From Dysidea avara (lineage: Eukaryota; Porifera; Demospongiae; Dictyoceratida; Dysideidae), in NCBI RefSeq assembly GCF_963678975.1, contig NC_089275.1, positions 33,119,116-33,183,115 on the forward strand: DNA of 64,000 nucleotides, given 5' to 3'. The translations under genes were made by a program, and so were the position numbers. The first letter of the stretch is position 1; the number at the start of each line of letters is the position of its first letter. Of the stretch, positions 11,176 to 22,320 are shown one piece after another. The notes under the pieces are model-generated. The model had not been told where the DNA came from. It ran no database searches and saw only the letters and a program-made list of their open reading frames with translations.

Positions 11176-11492
11176 CTAATCCAAAACAGCCAAGCTGTAA
11201 AAAAAGTGTGCGGCCCTCAGAAAGGCTATGGTGAAAAAAGATGTGAAATCCAAGGTGGCGGCCAAGAAATGGCTGTGATGGTAGGTTAATGGTAAAAATT
11301 TTAATAATGACAATTCAGGTAAATTTTGTGAAGCGGCACAAAAATTCACCTGAATTGTCGTTATTAAAATTTTTACCATTAACCTACCATCACAGCCATT
11401 TCTTGGCCGCCACCTTGGATTTCACATCTTTTTTCACCATAGCCTTTCTGAGGGCCGCACACTTTTTTTACAGCTTGGCTGTTTTGGATTAG
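11176..11492. repeat. Near-perfect 146-bp-arm hairpin, copy 1
   Basis: Arms 11176-11322 and 11348-11492 are almost perfect inverted repeats around a spacer of about 25 bases. Each arm holds AACAGCCAAGCTGTAAAAAA, GCGGCCCTCAGAAAGG and AAGAAATGGCTGTGATGG. If transcribed, it would fold into a long double-stranded RNA. The same hairpin recurs at 17268-17585, and a decayed relative is near 3700-3920. Confidence 0.9.
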
Positions 11493-11660
11493 ATTTCATT
11501 TCTTTTTGTATTTGTATACCCCAAAGCCAGCCTATGGCCAGCTTTGGGACTTTTTAAACCTATGTTTTTTTTCTTTACTACAGGACGAAGAATAGATGAA
11601 GTAGATGTACGTACTTTAAATATTTTATCAGTAGATGTACAATTATATATATAATACATA

Positions 11661-11770
11661 TGTGACCGGATTTGCGAAAAGGGGCCTTCCACACATCCAA
11701 TTTGCCAACTTTGACAATTGATAACTTCAGATTGGAAAGAGCTATTGCCTTGAAATTTGGGCAGTGATGA
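11661..11770. mobile_element. Left half of a TGTGACCGG MITE, cut by satellite
   Basis: Starts TGTGACCGGATTTGCGAAAA, as does the complete copy at 17756-17985. The match stops at TTTGGGCAGTG, where the satellite begins, so the right half has been lost or replaced by satellite. Confidence 0.75.
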
Positions 11771-14700
11771 TTTCTTTGCAGCTGAACTCTCTACATGATG
11801 GTTTCTTTGTAGCTGAACTCTCTACAAGGTAGCTGATCTCTTTACAAGGAGATTTGTTTGTAGCTGAACTCTCTACAAGGTAACTTCTTCTAGCTGATCT
11901 CTCTACAGGGTGATTTGTTCATAGCTGAATTCTGTACAGGTGATTTGTTTGCAGCTGAGCTCTTTACAAAATGGTTTCTTTGTAGCTGAACTCTCTACAA
12001 AGTAACTTCTTCTAACTGATCTTTCTACAGGGTGATTTGTTTGTAGCTGAACTATCTACAAGGTAATTTCTTCTAGCTGATCTCTCTACAGGGTGATTTG
12101 TTTGTAGCTGAATTCTGTACAGGTGATTTGTTTGCAGCTGAGCTCTTTACAGAATGGTTTCTTTGTAGCTGAACTCTATACAAGGTAACTTTTCTAGCTG
12201 ATGTCTCTACAAGGTGGCTAGTTTGTAGCTGAACTCTCTACATGGTGGTTTCTTTGTAACTGAACTTTCTACAAGGTGACTTCTTCTAGCTGATCTTTCA
12301 ATAGGGTGATTTGTTTGTAGCTTCACTCTCTACAAGGTAACTTCTTCTAGCTGATCTCTCTACAGGGAGATTTGTTTGTAGCTGAACTCTCTACAGGTGA
12401 TTTGTTTGTAGCTGAATTCTGTACAGGTGATTTGTTTGCAGCTGAGCTCTTTACAGAATGGTTTCTTTGTAGCTGAACTCTCTAAAAGGTAACTTCTTCT
12501 AACTGATCTTTCTACAGGGTGATTTGTTTGTAGCTGAACTATCTACAAGGTAACATCTTCTAGCTGATCACTGTACAGGGTGATTTGTTTGAAGCTGAAT
12601 TCTGTACAGGTGATTTGTTTGCAGCTGAGCTCTTTACAGAATGGTTTCTTTGTAGCTGAACTTTCTACAAGGTAATTTCTTCTAGCTGATCTCTCTACAG
12701 GGAGATTTGTTTGTAGCTGAACTCTCTACAAGGTAACTTTTCTAGCTGATGTCTCTACAAGGTGGCTAGTTTGTAGCTGAACTCTCTACATGGTGGTTTC
12801 TTTGTAACTGAACTTTCTACAAGGTGACTTCTTCTATCTGATCTTTCAATAGGATGATTTGTTTGTAGCTTCACTCTCTACAAGGTAACTTCTTCTAGCT
12901 GATCTCTCTACAGGGAGATTTGTTTGAAGCTGAACTTTCTAAATGATGGTTTCTTTGTAGCTGAACTCTCTACAAGGTAATGTCTTCTAGCTGATCTCTC
13001 TACAGGGAGATTTGTTTGTAGCCGAACTATCTACAAGGTAACTTTTTCTAGCTGATCTCTCTACAGGGAGATTTGTTTGTAGCTGAACTCTCTACAGGTG
13101 ATTTGTTTGAAGCTGAACTTTCTAAATGATGGTTTCTTTGTAGCTGAACTCTCTACAAGGTAATTTCTTCTAGCTGATCTCTCTACAGGGAGATTTGTTT
13201 GTAGCTGAACTATCTACAAGGCAACTTCTTCTAGCTGATCTCTCTACAGGATGATTTGTTCGTAGCTGAATTCTGTATAGGTGATTTGTTTGCAGCTGAG
13301 CTCTTTACAGAATGGTTTCTTTGTAGCTGAACTCTCTAAAAGGTAACTTCTTATAACTGATCTTTCTACAGGGCAATTTGTTTCTGGCAGAATTTTCTAC
13401 AGGGTGATTTCTTTGCAGCTGAACTTTCTACATGGTGGTTTCTTTGTAGCTGAACTCTCTACAAGGTAATTTCTTCTAGCTGATCTCTCTACAGGGAGAT
13501 CTGTTTGTAGCTGAACTATCTACAAGGTAACTTCTTCTAACTGATTTTTCTACAGGGCAATTTGCTTGTGGCAGAATTTTATACAGGGTGATTTCTTTGC
13601 AGCTGAACTCTCTACATTGTGGTTTCTTTGTAGCTGAACTCTCTACAAAGTAATTTCTTCTAGCTGATCTCTCTACAGGGTGATTTGTTTGTAGCTGAAT
13701 TCTGTACAGGTGATTTGTTTGCAGCTGAGCTCTTTACAGAATGGTTTCTTTGTAGCTGAACTCTCTACAAGGTAACTTCTTCTAACTGATCTTTCTACAG
13801 GGCACTTTGTTCGTGGCAGAATTTTATACATGGTGATTTCTTTGCAGCTGAACTCTCTACATGGTGGTTTCTTTATAGCTGAACTCTCTACAAGGTAACT
13901 TCTTCTAGCTGATCTCTCTACAGGGTGATTTGTTTGTAGCTGAACGATCTACAAGGTAACTTCTTCTAGCTGATCTCTCTACAGGGTGATTTGTTTGTAA
14001 CTGAATTCTGTACAGGTGATTTGTTTGCAGCTGAGCTCTTTACAGAATGGTTCCTTTGTAGCTGAACTCTCTACAAGGTAACTTCTTCTAGCTGATGTCT
14101 CTACAAGGTGACTAGTTTGTAGCTGAATTCTCTACATGGTGGTTTCTTTGTAACTGAACTTTCTACAAGGTGACTTCTTCTAGCTGATCTTTCTACAGGG
14201 TGATTTGTTTGTAGCTGAACTCTCTACAAGGTAACTTCTTCTAGCTGATCTCTCTACAGGGAGATTTGTTTGTAGCTAAACTCTCTACAGGTGATTTGTT
14301 TGAAGCTGAACTCTCTAAATGATGGTTTCTTTGTAGCTGAACTCTCTACAAGTAAACTTCTTCTAGCTGATCTCTCTACAGGGTGATTTGCTTGTAGCTG
14401 AACTATCTACAAGATAACTTCGTCTAGCTGATCTCTCTACATGGTGATTTGTTTGTAGCTGAATTCTGTATAGGTGATTTGTTTGCAGCTGAGCTCTTTA
14501 AATAATGGTTTCTTTGTAGCTGAACTCTCTCAAGGTAACTTCTTCTAGCTGATGTCTTTACAGGGTCACTAGTTTGTAGCTGAATTCTCTACATGGTGGT
14601 TTCTTTGTAGCTGAACTCTCTACAAGGTAACTTTTTCTAGCTCATCTTTCTACAGGGTGATTTATTTGTAGCTGAATTTTGTACAGGTGATTTGTTTGCA

Positions 14701-15072
14701 GCTGAGCTCTTTAAAGAATGGTTTCTTTGTAGCTGAACTCTCTACAAGGTAACTTCTTCTAGCTGATCTCTCTATACAGGGAGATTTGTTTGTAGTTGAA
14801 CTCTCTACATGATGGTTTCTTTGTAGCTGAACTCTCTACAAGGTAACTTCTTCTAGCTAATCTCTCTACAGGGCGATTTGTTTGTAGCTGAACTCTCTAC
14901 ATGGTGGTTTCTTTGTAGCTGAATTCTACAAGGTGATCCCTTTCCATAGTTGCATGAACTCCCTACAAGGTAACTTCTTCTAGCTGATCTCTCTACAGGG
15001 TGACTTGTGTGTAGCTGATCTCTATACAGGTTTCTTGTTTCTAGCTGATCTCTTGAATTCTTTTCAGGGTGA
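11771..15072 (+). repeat. Satellite array 1, ~30-bp monomers
   Basis: About 3.3 kb of imperfect tandem repeats. The basic unit is 30-31 bases, near TTTGTAGCTGAACTCTCTAC followed by AGGGTGATTTG. It often alternates with a TTCTTCTAGCTGATCTCTCT version to give a dimer of about 61 bases. Monomers differ by substitutions and 1-2-base indels. Longer higher-order blocks (for example those with GTGGCAGAATTTT) recur. No coding content. Confidence 0.95.
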
Positions 15073-15893
15073 CTGCTCTATTAGGATGACTGCTCTATTA
15101 GAGTATCTCAATCTCGCACTTGCTGCACCAAGTTGGATTTCGTGTTATAACTCCGTGGCTTTAAGTCTGATTCTTCTACACCATTGATGAGCCTTTCTAA
15201 GATGATTATTCCATCTGTACAACGATTTTCAAAGCATTACCCCAAGCGGTTTATCTGGTAGGCGTGGCAAGTAGTCGTTTTTTTATTAACTAATCTCGAT
15301 TGCGTAATTGTTACACACTGTTGGTTTTTTCGTTGTATCTTCCTGGTTTTTAGCTCGATTTCTTTCAAACTACAAAAGGTTTGAGGTTCAATAGTTAACC
15401 TATTCACCCACCGATTTTCAGCTTCTTCCCATACGCGGTTTACCCTGTAGGCGTGACAACATATTGGTGTTATTTTTCGTGAATAATCGCTCATAACTCT
15501 TTGCCTGTTTATCGTATTCCAGCCAAAGTTAGTACCGAGATGCGCCTTTATATCCCCCTTCTGTGTGCCAAATTTCAAGGAAATCGGATATGGCATTCGC
15601 GTTTTATAGCAGTTTTTGTAAGTGGGCGACAAGAAAAAGAAAAAGAAGAAGAAGAAACTGAGCCAATTTTTGAAGTCGCATTTCTCGGGAACGCGCGAAG
15701 CGATTTCGCTCAAATTTGGAATGTGGAGTACTGCAGTTGGAGGGAATGTCCACAGCAAAAATCGTCTTGTTTCATCAAGAAAGCACAGAGCTACGGAGGT
15801 GCGAAAATTGCGTTTTCTTTCTTCCTGTCAATATACTCACGGGTGTTATGCGCCGGCTTCTTGGGCCGCACGACACACTACCGTGTGTCTTGA
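15073..15893 (+). repeat. Conserved tail of the satellite carrier, copy 1
   Basis: Non-satellite tail shared with 21440-22320. It starts with two GACTGCTCTATTAG motifs, continues with ATCTCGATCTCGCACTTGCT, holds a GAA-rich microsatellite (about 15627-15660) and ends in the terminal hairpin. A partial CCCCAAGCGGTTTA/CCCATACGCGGTTTACCC pair recurs within it. Minus-strand frames here contain poly-Phe from the microsatellite and are not genes. Confidence 0.8.
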
Positions 15894-16109
15894 TTACCTT
15901 TTAGTTGGTAGCTGACTCCAGGCGGCGAATCGCTGAGAGGCGTGACACTCTAGTTCTCGCTTCAGGCACAGCGATTAGTGATCTAATTAATTCAATACGG
16001 CGTGCGCTTTGCTAACAATTCGCCAAATTTTATTTCGCCAACAGTGATATTTTGCTTGATTCGCCAAATTTTCCCCCTCCAAAGTTTCCCTCCGTACGGT
16101 AGGCGAAGT

Positions 16110-16262
16110 TTCCGAGTGTTTCCACGTGAATCTGCAGCTGATGAGGACGAAGAAAGTGGTTCTGGGCAAACCGTATATGCTGATTTCGATTTTTCCATGT
16201 GTTTTTTGATTGGAGGACTATTGATGTTGGAATACGATGGAAATATGGCCCTGTTAAAGGTA
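16110..16262 (+). other. Exon-like segment carried by copies A and B
   Basis: Part of copy A. One frame reads FRVFPRESAADEDEESGSGQ, then YADFDFSMCFLIGG and MLEYDGNMALLK, ending next to AAAGGTAT. Copy B (about 38500-38650, minus) preserves YADFDFSMCFLIGG and YDGNMAL but differs by a four-base insertion upstream that changes the frame. The codon-like conservation suggests a captured exon or an element gene remnant. I do not recognise the protein. Confidence 0.35.
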
Positions 16263-17267
16263 TCTGCAGTTGCCAACAAGGGTAGATGCTTATATGAACT
16301 CCTTCTTTCATTTTACAATAAAATTATTGAACCAACTAGATTATCATATTATCCAAGCTCCATCTCTTGATTTATTTAACAATTATATAAATTTGTAAAT
16401 AAGTAGCTAACTACATATGTACGAATATACTCATGATTGAGTTTGTACATTAACAAATATATATGTGACCCGGTCTGCGAAAAGGGGTCTTATAGCCTTT
16501 CCAATTATCCATGTTTGGCTAATCATAACTCCTAATCTACTAAAGCTATCACCATGTAATTACACCCACAGCTACTGCCAGGTTAGGGTTGTTGAGCGAC
16601 CAAATTGTAGGCTTGTACCATATTCACCAGTTAAGTTATGGGTAGAGGTGTACCGATATGGATTTTTGGCATGTACCGATATCCGATATTGATGTAACCA
16701 AAAGAAGCGGATAACCGATAATCGATCCGATATTTGCATTAATATTTTAAGCAAACAAAAGTGTACATTTACCTACCCTACAGCAACATGTGCATGCATT
16801 CATTGCTATACTCTTCCTGTGGTGGTGTACAGCTTGGGTTTCTATTGTGCAATCCAGACAATTAGGCACCCACAAACATTTTATGTAGATATACTCTCAT
16901 GAAGCCTTAAACGGATATTTCTGCATTACTCCGCATTCTGATGACTTGTGAGAAAGCTGGTAGCTACAGCAAGTTTCCGTTATCCTGTGATTCTTCTTTT
17001 ATTACAAAGGTACTCTATAACTGCTTCACTTGTAAAGACTGTGATAAACTTTCCAGCAACAAATAGGGCCGCCCACAGGGGGGAAACTGGGGCATTTTGC
17101 CCCGGGCCCCAGCCTGAAAGGGGCCCCAGGAGGCCCCATGAAGGGTCCCCTGAATACCTGTTTAAAAGATCGATATACTCTAATAGAGCAGTCAGATCTA
17201 AATACTCTAATAGAGCAGTCACAGTATTCTTCAGAGGAGCAGTGTAGCAAGCTTATAGATAAGGAGA

Positions 17268-17585
17268 TCTAATCCAAAACAGCCAAGCTGTAAAAAAAGT
17301 GTGCGGCCCTCAGAAAGGCTATGGTGAAAAAAGATGTGAAATCCAAGGTGGCGGCCAAGAAATGGCTGTGATGGTAGGTTAGTGGTAAAAATTTTAATAA
17401 TGACAATTCAGGTGAATTTTTGTGCCGCTTCACAAAAATTCACCTGAATTGTCGTTATTAAAATTTTTACCACTAACCTACCATCACAGCCATTTCTTGG
17501 CCGCCACCTTGGATTTCACATCTTTTTTCACCATAGCCTTTCTGAGGGCCGCACACTTTTTTTACAGCTTGGCTGTTTTGGATTA
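17268..17585. repeat. Near-perfect hairpin, copy 2
   Basis: Same inverted repeat as 11176-11492, arms about 17268-17413 and 17440-17585, with only a few differences from copy 1, for example GTTAGTGG for GTTAATGG, changed in both arms. Matched changes in both arms suggest arm-to-arm conversion. Confidence 0.9.
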
Positions 17586-17755
17586 GATTTCATTTCTTTT
17601 TGTATTTGTATACCCCAAAGCCGGCCTATGGCCAGCTTTGGGACTTTTTTAACCTATGTTTTTTTCTTTACTACAGGAAGAAGAAAAGATGAAGTAGATG
17701 TACTTTAAATATTTTATCAGTAAATGTACAAATTATATATACTGTATAATACATA

Positions 17756-17985
17756 TGTGACCGGATTTGCGAAAAGGGGTCCAATTTGCCAACTTTGACA
17801 ATTGATAACTTCAGATTGGAAAGAGCTATTGCCTTGATATTTGGGCAGTGGTGAGCACCACTATAGCTGAATACATGGTGAAATGTTCAGGTTAATAATT
17901 ATGTTACTTGAACACTGAGTTATGGTCTCCAACATTTACGGAATTGGATGTGTGTGGAAGACCCCTTTTCGCAAATCCGGTCACA
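17756..17985. mobile_element. Complete MITE, TIR TGTGACCGGATTTGCGAAAA
   Basis: 230 bp, perfect inverted ends TGTGACCGGATTTGCGAAAA continuing to GGGG, TA at 17754-17755 and 17986-17987. No coding capacity. It is the intact version of the fragment at 11661. Confidence 0.9.
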
Positions 17986-17989
17986 TATA

Positions 17990-20900
17990 TTGATTACAGA
18001 AATCTCCATGGTGGTTTCTTTGTAACTGAACACTCTACAAGGTGACTTCTTCTAATTGCTCTCTCTACAGGGTGAATTGTTTGTAGCTGAACGATCTACA
18101 AGGTAACTTCTTCTAGCTGATCTCTCTACAGGTGATGTGTTTGTAGCTGAATTTTGTATAGGTGATTTGTTTGCAGCTGAGCTCTTTACAGAATGGTTTC
18201 TTTGTACTGAACTCTCTAAAAGGTAACTTCTTCTAACTGATCTTTCTACAGGGCAATTTGTTTCTGGCAGAATTTTCTACAGGGTGATTTCTTTGCAGCT
18301 GAACTCTCTACATGGTGGTTTCTTTGTAGCTGAACTCTCTACAAGGTAATTTCTTCTAGCTGATCTCTCTACAGGGAGATTTGTTTGTAGCTGAACTATC
18401 TACAAGGTAACTTCTTATAGCTGATCTCTACAGGGTGATTTGTTCGTAGTTGAATTCTGTACAGGTGATTTGTTTGCAGCTGAGCTCTTTACAAAATGGT
18501 TTCTTTGTAGCTGAACTTTCTCCAAGGTAAGTTCTTCTAACTGATCTTTCTACAGGGTGATTTGTTTGTAGCTGAACTATCTACAAGGTAATTTCTTCTA
18601 GCTGATCTCTCTACAGGGAGATTTGTTTGTAGCTGAATTCTGTACAAGTGATTTGTTTGCAGCTGAGCTCTTTACAGAATAGTTTCTTTGTAGCTGAACT
18701 CTCTACAGGGTGATTTGTTTGTAGCTGAAATCCCTACAAGGTAACTTCTTCTAGCTGATCTCTCTACAGGGTGATTTGTTTGTAGCTGAACTCTCTACAG
18801 GTGATTTGTTTGTAGCTGAACTCTACAAGGTGATACTTCTAGGTGATTTCTCTACAGGATTCCTTGTTTCTAACTGAACTCTCAACAGGGTGATCTGTTC
18901 ATAGCTGAACTTTCTACTGGGTGATTTGTTTGCAGCTGAACTCTCTAAATGGTGGTTTCTTTGTAGCTGAACTCTCTACAATGTGACTTCTTCTAGCTGA
19001 ACTCTCTACAAGGTGACTTGTTTCTAGCTGATCTCTCTACAGGGTGACTTGTTTCTAGCTGAACTCTCTACAGGTGATTTGTTTGTAGCTGAACTCTCTA
19101 CATGGTGGTTTCGTTGTAGCTGAACTCTCTACAAGGTAACTTCTTCTAGCTGATCTTTTTCACTGCATATTTGTTTGTAGCTGAGTTCTCTACAGGGTGA
19201 TTTGTTTGCAGCTGAACTCTCTACATGGGAGTTTCATTGTAGCTGAACTCTCTACAATGTGACTTCTTCTAGCTGAACTCTCTACAGGGTGACTTGTTTC
19301 TAGCTGAACTCTCTACAGGTGATTTGTTTGCAGCTGAACTCTCTACATGGTGGTTTCTTTGTAGCTGAACTCTCTACAAGGTAACTTCTTCTAGCCGATC
19401 TTTCTACAAGGTGATTGAGTTTTTTGCAGCTGAACTCTTTACATGGTGGTTGCTTTGTAGCTGAACTCTCTAAAAGGTGACTTCTTCTAGCTGAACTCTC
19501 TACAGGATGATTTGTTTGCAGCTGGATTCTCTACGTGGTAGTTTCTTTGTAGCTGAACTCTCTACAATGTGACTTCTTCTAGCTGAACTCTCTACAGGGT
19601 GACTTGTTTCTAGCTGATCTCTCTACAGGGTGACTTGTTTCTAGCTGAATTCTCTACAGGTGATTTGTTTGCAGCTGAACTCTCTACATGGTGGTTTCTT
19701 TGTAGCTGAACTCTCTACAAGGTAACTTCTTCTAGCTGATCTTTCTACAGGGTGATTTGTTTGTAGCTGAATTCTCTACAGGGTGATTTATTTGCAGCTT
19801 AACTCTCTACAAGGTGACTTCTTCTAGCTGAACTCTCTACAGAGTGATTGATTTTTTTTGCAGCTGAACTCTCTACATGGTGGTTTCTTTGTAACTTAAC
19901 TCTCTACAGGGTGATTTGTTTGTAGCTGAACTCTCTACAGGGTGATCTGTTCATAGCTGAACTCCCTATAAAGTAACTTCTTCTAGCTAATCTTTCTACA
20001 GGGCGATTTGTTTGTAGCTGAGTTCTCTACAGGGTGATTTGTTTGCAGCTGAACTCTACATGGTAGCTTCTTTGTAGCTCTACAATGTTACTTCTTCTAG
20101 CTGAACTCTCTACAAGGTGACTTGTTTCTAGCTGATCTCTCTACAGGGTGACTTGTTTCTAGCTGAACTCTCTACAGGTGATTTGTTTGCAGCTGAACTC
20201 TCTACATGATTGTTTCTTTGTAGCTGAACTCTCTACAAGGTAATTTCTTCTAGCTGATCTCTCTACAGGCCGATTTGTTTGTAGCTGAACTCTCTACATG
20301 ATGGTTTCTTTGTAGCTGAACTCTCTACAAGGTGATTTCTTCTATAGCTGATCTTTCTACAGGGTGATTTGTTTGTAGTTAAACTCTCTACACGATAGAT
20401 TCTTTGTAGCTGAACTCTCTACAAGGTGATTTCTTCTATAGCTGATCTTTCTACAGGGTGATTTGTTTGTACCTGAACTATCTACATGATGGTTTCTTTG
20501 TAGCTGAACTCTCTACAAGGTAACTTCTTCTAGCTGATCTCTCTACAGGACAATTTGTTTGTACCTGAACTCTCACATGATTGTTTCTTTGAAGCTGAAC
20601 TCTCTACGAGGTGATTTCTTCTAGCTGATCTTTCTACAGGGTGATTTGTTTGTAGCAGAACTCTCTACAAGGAAACTTCTTCTAGCTGATCTCTCTACAG
20701 GGAGATTTGTTTGTAGCTGAACTCTCTATACATGATTTGTTTGCGGCTGAATTCTCTACATGATGGTTTCTTTGTAGCTGAACTCTCTACAAGGTAACTT
20801 CTTCTAGCTGATCTCTTTACAGGGTGAATTGTTTGTAGCAGAACGATCTACAAGGTAACTTCTTCTTACTTATCTCTCTACAGGGTGATTTGTTTGTAGC

Positions 20901-21439
20901 TGAACTTTTTACAAGGAAACCTCTTTTAACTGAGCTCTGTACAGGGTGAATTGTTTGTAGCTGAACTATCTACAAGGTAACTTCTTCTAGCTGATCTCTC
21001 TACAGGATGATTTGTTTGTAGCTGAACTATCTACAAGGTAACTTCTTCTAGCTGATCTCTCTACAGGGTGATTTGTTTGTAGCTGAATTCTGTATAGGTG
21101 ATTTGTTTGCAGCTGAGCTCTTTACAGAATGGTTTCTTTGTAGCTGAACTCTCTACAAGGTAACTTCTTCTAGCTGATGTATCTACAGGGTCACTAGTTT
21201 GTAGCTGAATTCTCTACATGGTGGTTTCTTTGTAACTGAACTATCTACAAGGTGACATCTTCTAGCTGATCTTTCAACAGGGTGATTTGTTTGTATTTGA
21301 ACTCTCTACAAGAAATCTTCTTCTAACTGATGTTTTAACAGGGTGAATTGTTTGTAGCTGAATTCTCTACAGGGTGATTTGTTTGTAGCTGATCTCTATA
21401 CAGGTTACTTATTTCTAACTGATCTCTTTAATTCTGTTC
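17990..21439 (+). repeat. Satellite array 2, ~30-bp monomers
   Basis: About 3.45 kb of the same satellite as 11771-15072, with somewhat different variant mixtures (for example GGTGACTTGTTTCTAGCTG blocks near 19000-19700). The arrays have diverged or been rearranged since the two carriers separated. Confidence 0.95.
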
Positions 21440-22320
21440 AGGGTGACTGCTCTATTAGGATGACTGCTCTATTAGAGTATCTCGATCTCGCACTTGCTAC
21501 ACCAAGTTGGATTTCGTGTTATAACTCCGTGGATTTAAGTCTGATTCTTCTACACCATTGAAGAGCCTTTCTAAGATGATAACTCCATCTGTACAGCGAT
21601 TTTGAAAGCATTACCCCAAGCGGTTTACCTGGTAGGCGTGGCAAGCATAATAATAATAATAATAATAATAAAATAAAAATATTAAAAATTAGCTAATCTC
21701 GATTGCGTAATTGTTACACACTGTTGATTTTTTCGCTGTATCTTCCTAGTTTTTAGCTCGATTTCTTTCAAACCACAAAAGGTTTGAGGTTCAATAGTTA
21801 ACCTATTCACCCACCGATTTTCAGCTTCTTCCCATACGCGGTTTACCCTGTAGGCGTGACAACATATTGGTGTTATTTTTCGTGCATAATCGCTCATAAC
21901 TCTTTGTCTGTTTATGGTATTCCAGCCAAAGTTGGTACCGAGATGCGCCTTTATACCCCCCTTCTGTGTGCCAAATTTCAAGGCAATCGGATAACGCGTT
22001 CGAGTTTTATAGCAGTTTTTGTAAGTGTGCGACAAGAAAAAGAAAAATAAGAAGAAGAAGAAGAAGAAGAAAAAAACGAAGAAACTCAGCCAATTTTTGA
22101 AGTCGCATATCTCGGGAACGCGCGAAGCGATTTCGCTCAAATTTGGAATGTAGAGTGCTGCAGTTGGGGGGCATGTCCACAGCAAAAATCGTCTTGTTTC
22201 ATCAAGGAAGCACAGAGCTACGGAGGTGCGAAAATTGCGTTTTCTTTCTTCCTGTCAATATACTCACGGGTGTTACGCGCCGGCTTCTTGGGCCGCACGA
22301 CACACTACCGTGTGTCTTGA
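21440..22320 (+). repeat. Conserved tail of the satellite carrier, copy 2
   Basis: Counterpart of 15073-15893: two GACTGCTCTATTAG motifs, an AAT microsatellite (21650-21672), a GAA/GAAGAA microsatellite (about 22028-22080) and the terminal hairpin. Confidence 0.8.

Larger units (their letters stand above)
11175..15893 (+). mobile_element. Satellite-bearing unit with Helitron-like ends, copy 1
   Basis: Shares both ends and internal order with 17268-22320 although the flanks differ. It starts TCTAATCCAAAACAGCC directly after an A. It ends with a hairpin, GACACAC-TACC-GTGTGTC (15872-15889), then TTGA, directly before a T. An A|T insertion site, a 5' TC and a hairpin just inside the 3' end are Helitron traits. 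The terminal TTGA is not the canonical CTRR, and no Rep/helicase gene is present. Internal order: long hairpin, MITE fragment, about 3.3 kb of satellite, then about 820 bp of unique tail. Satellite-carrying non-autonomous Helitron-like elements are known from molluscs and insects. Confidence 0.5.
10837..16099. mobile_element. 5.3-kb TA-flanked element, TIR CCGTAYGGAGGGAAACTTTG
   Basis: Left end CCGTATGGAGGGAAACTTTG and right end CCGTACGGAGGGAAACTTTG (inverted), one mismatch, flanked by TA at 10835-10836 and 16100-16101. Copy B reads GTGATAGCCGAAG straight through the site, so the insertion of 5,263 bp with a TA duplication is demonstrated within the window. Subterminal TTTGGCGAA motifs recur at both ends. 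It has no transposase. Nearly all of it is the Helitron-like satellite carrier at 11175-15893. Confidence 0.88.
17268..22320 (+). mobile_element. Satellite-bearing unit with Helitron-like ends, copy 2
   Basis: Second copy of the unit at 11175-15893, here inside the hAT element. It again starts TCTAATCC after an A and ends at the hairpin GACACAC-TACC-GTGTGTC (22299-22316) and TTGA before a T. It differs from copy 1 in keeping the complete MITE at 17756-17985 and in an AAT-rich expansion near 21650. No shared flank exists outside the two ends, so the limits are real element ends. Confidence 0.5.

Noticed and set aside
11176-11492. Two overlapping 67-residue hydrophobic frames on opposite strands
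   Set aside because: They are the same sequence read from the two arms of a hairpin, so they are shadows of the palindrome.
15237-15758. 173-residue minus-strand frame with poly-Phe, and its copy at 21682-22185
   Set aside because: The open frame is created by the GAA/CTT microsatellite in the satellite-carrier tail; no domain, and the two copies differ by microsatellite length.
11771-21439. Satellite arrays as CRISPR arrays
   Set aside because: Monomers are contiguous and all alike, with no unique spacers. The context is an animal genome full of transposons.
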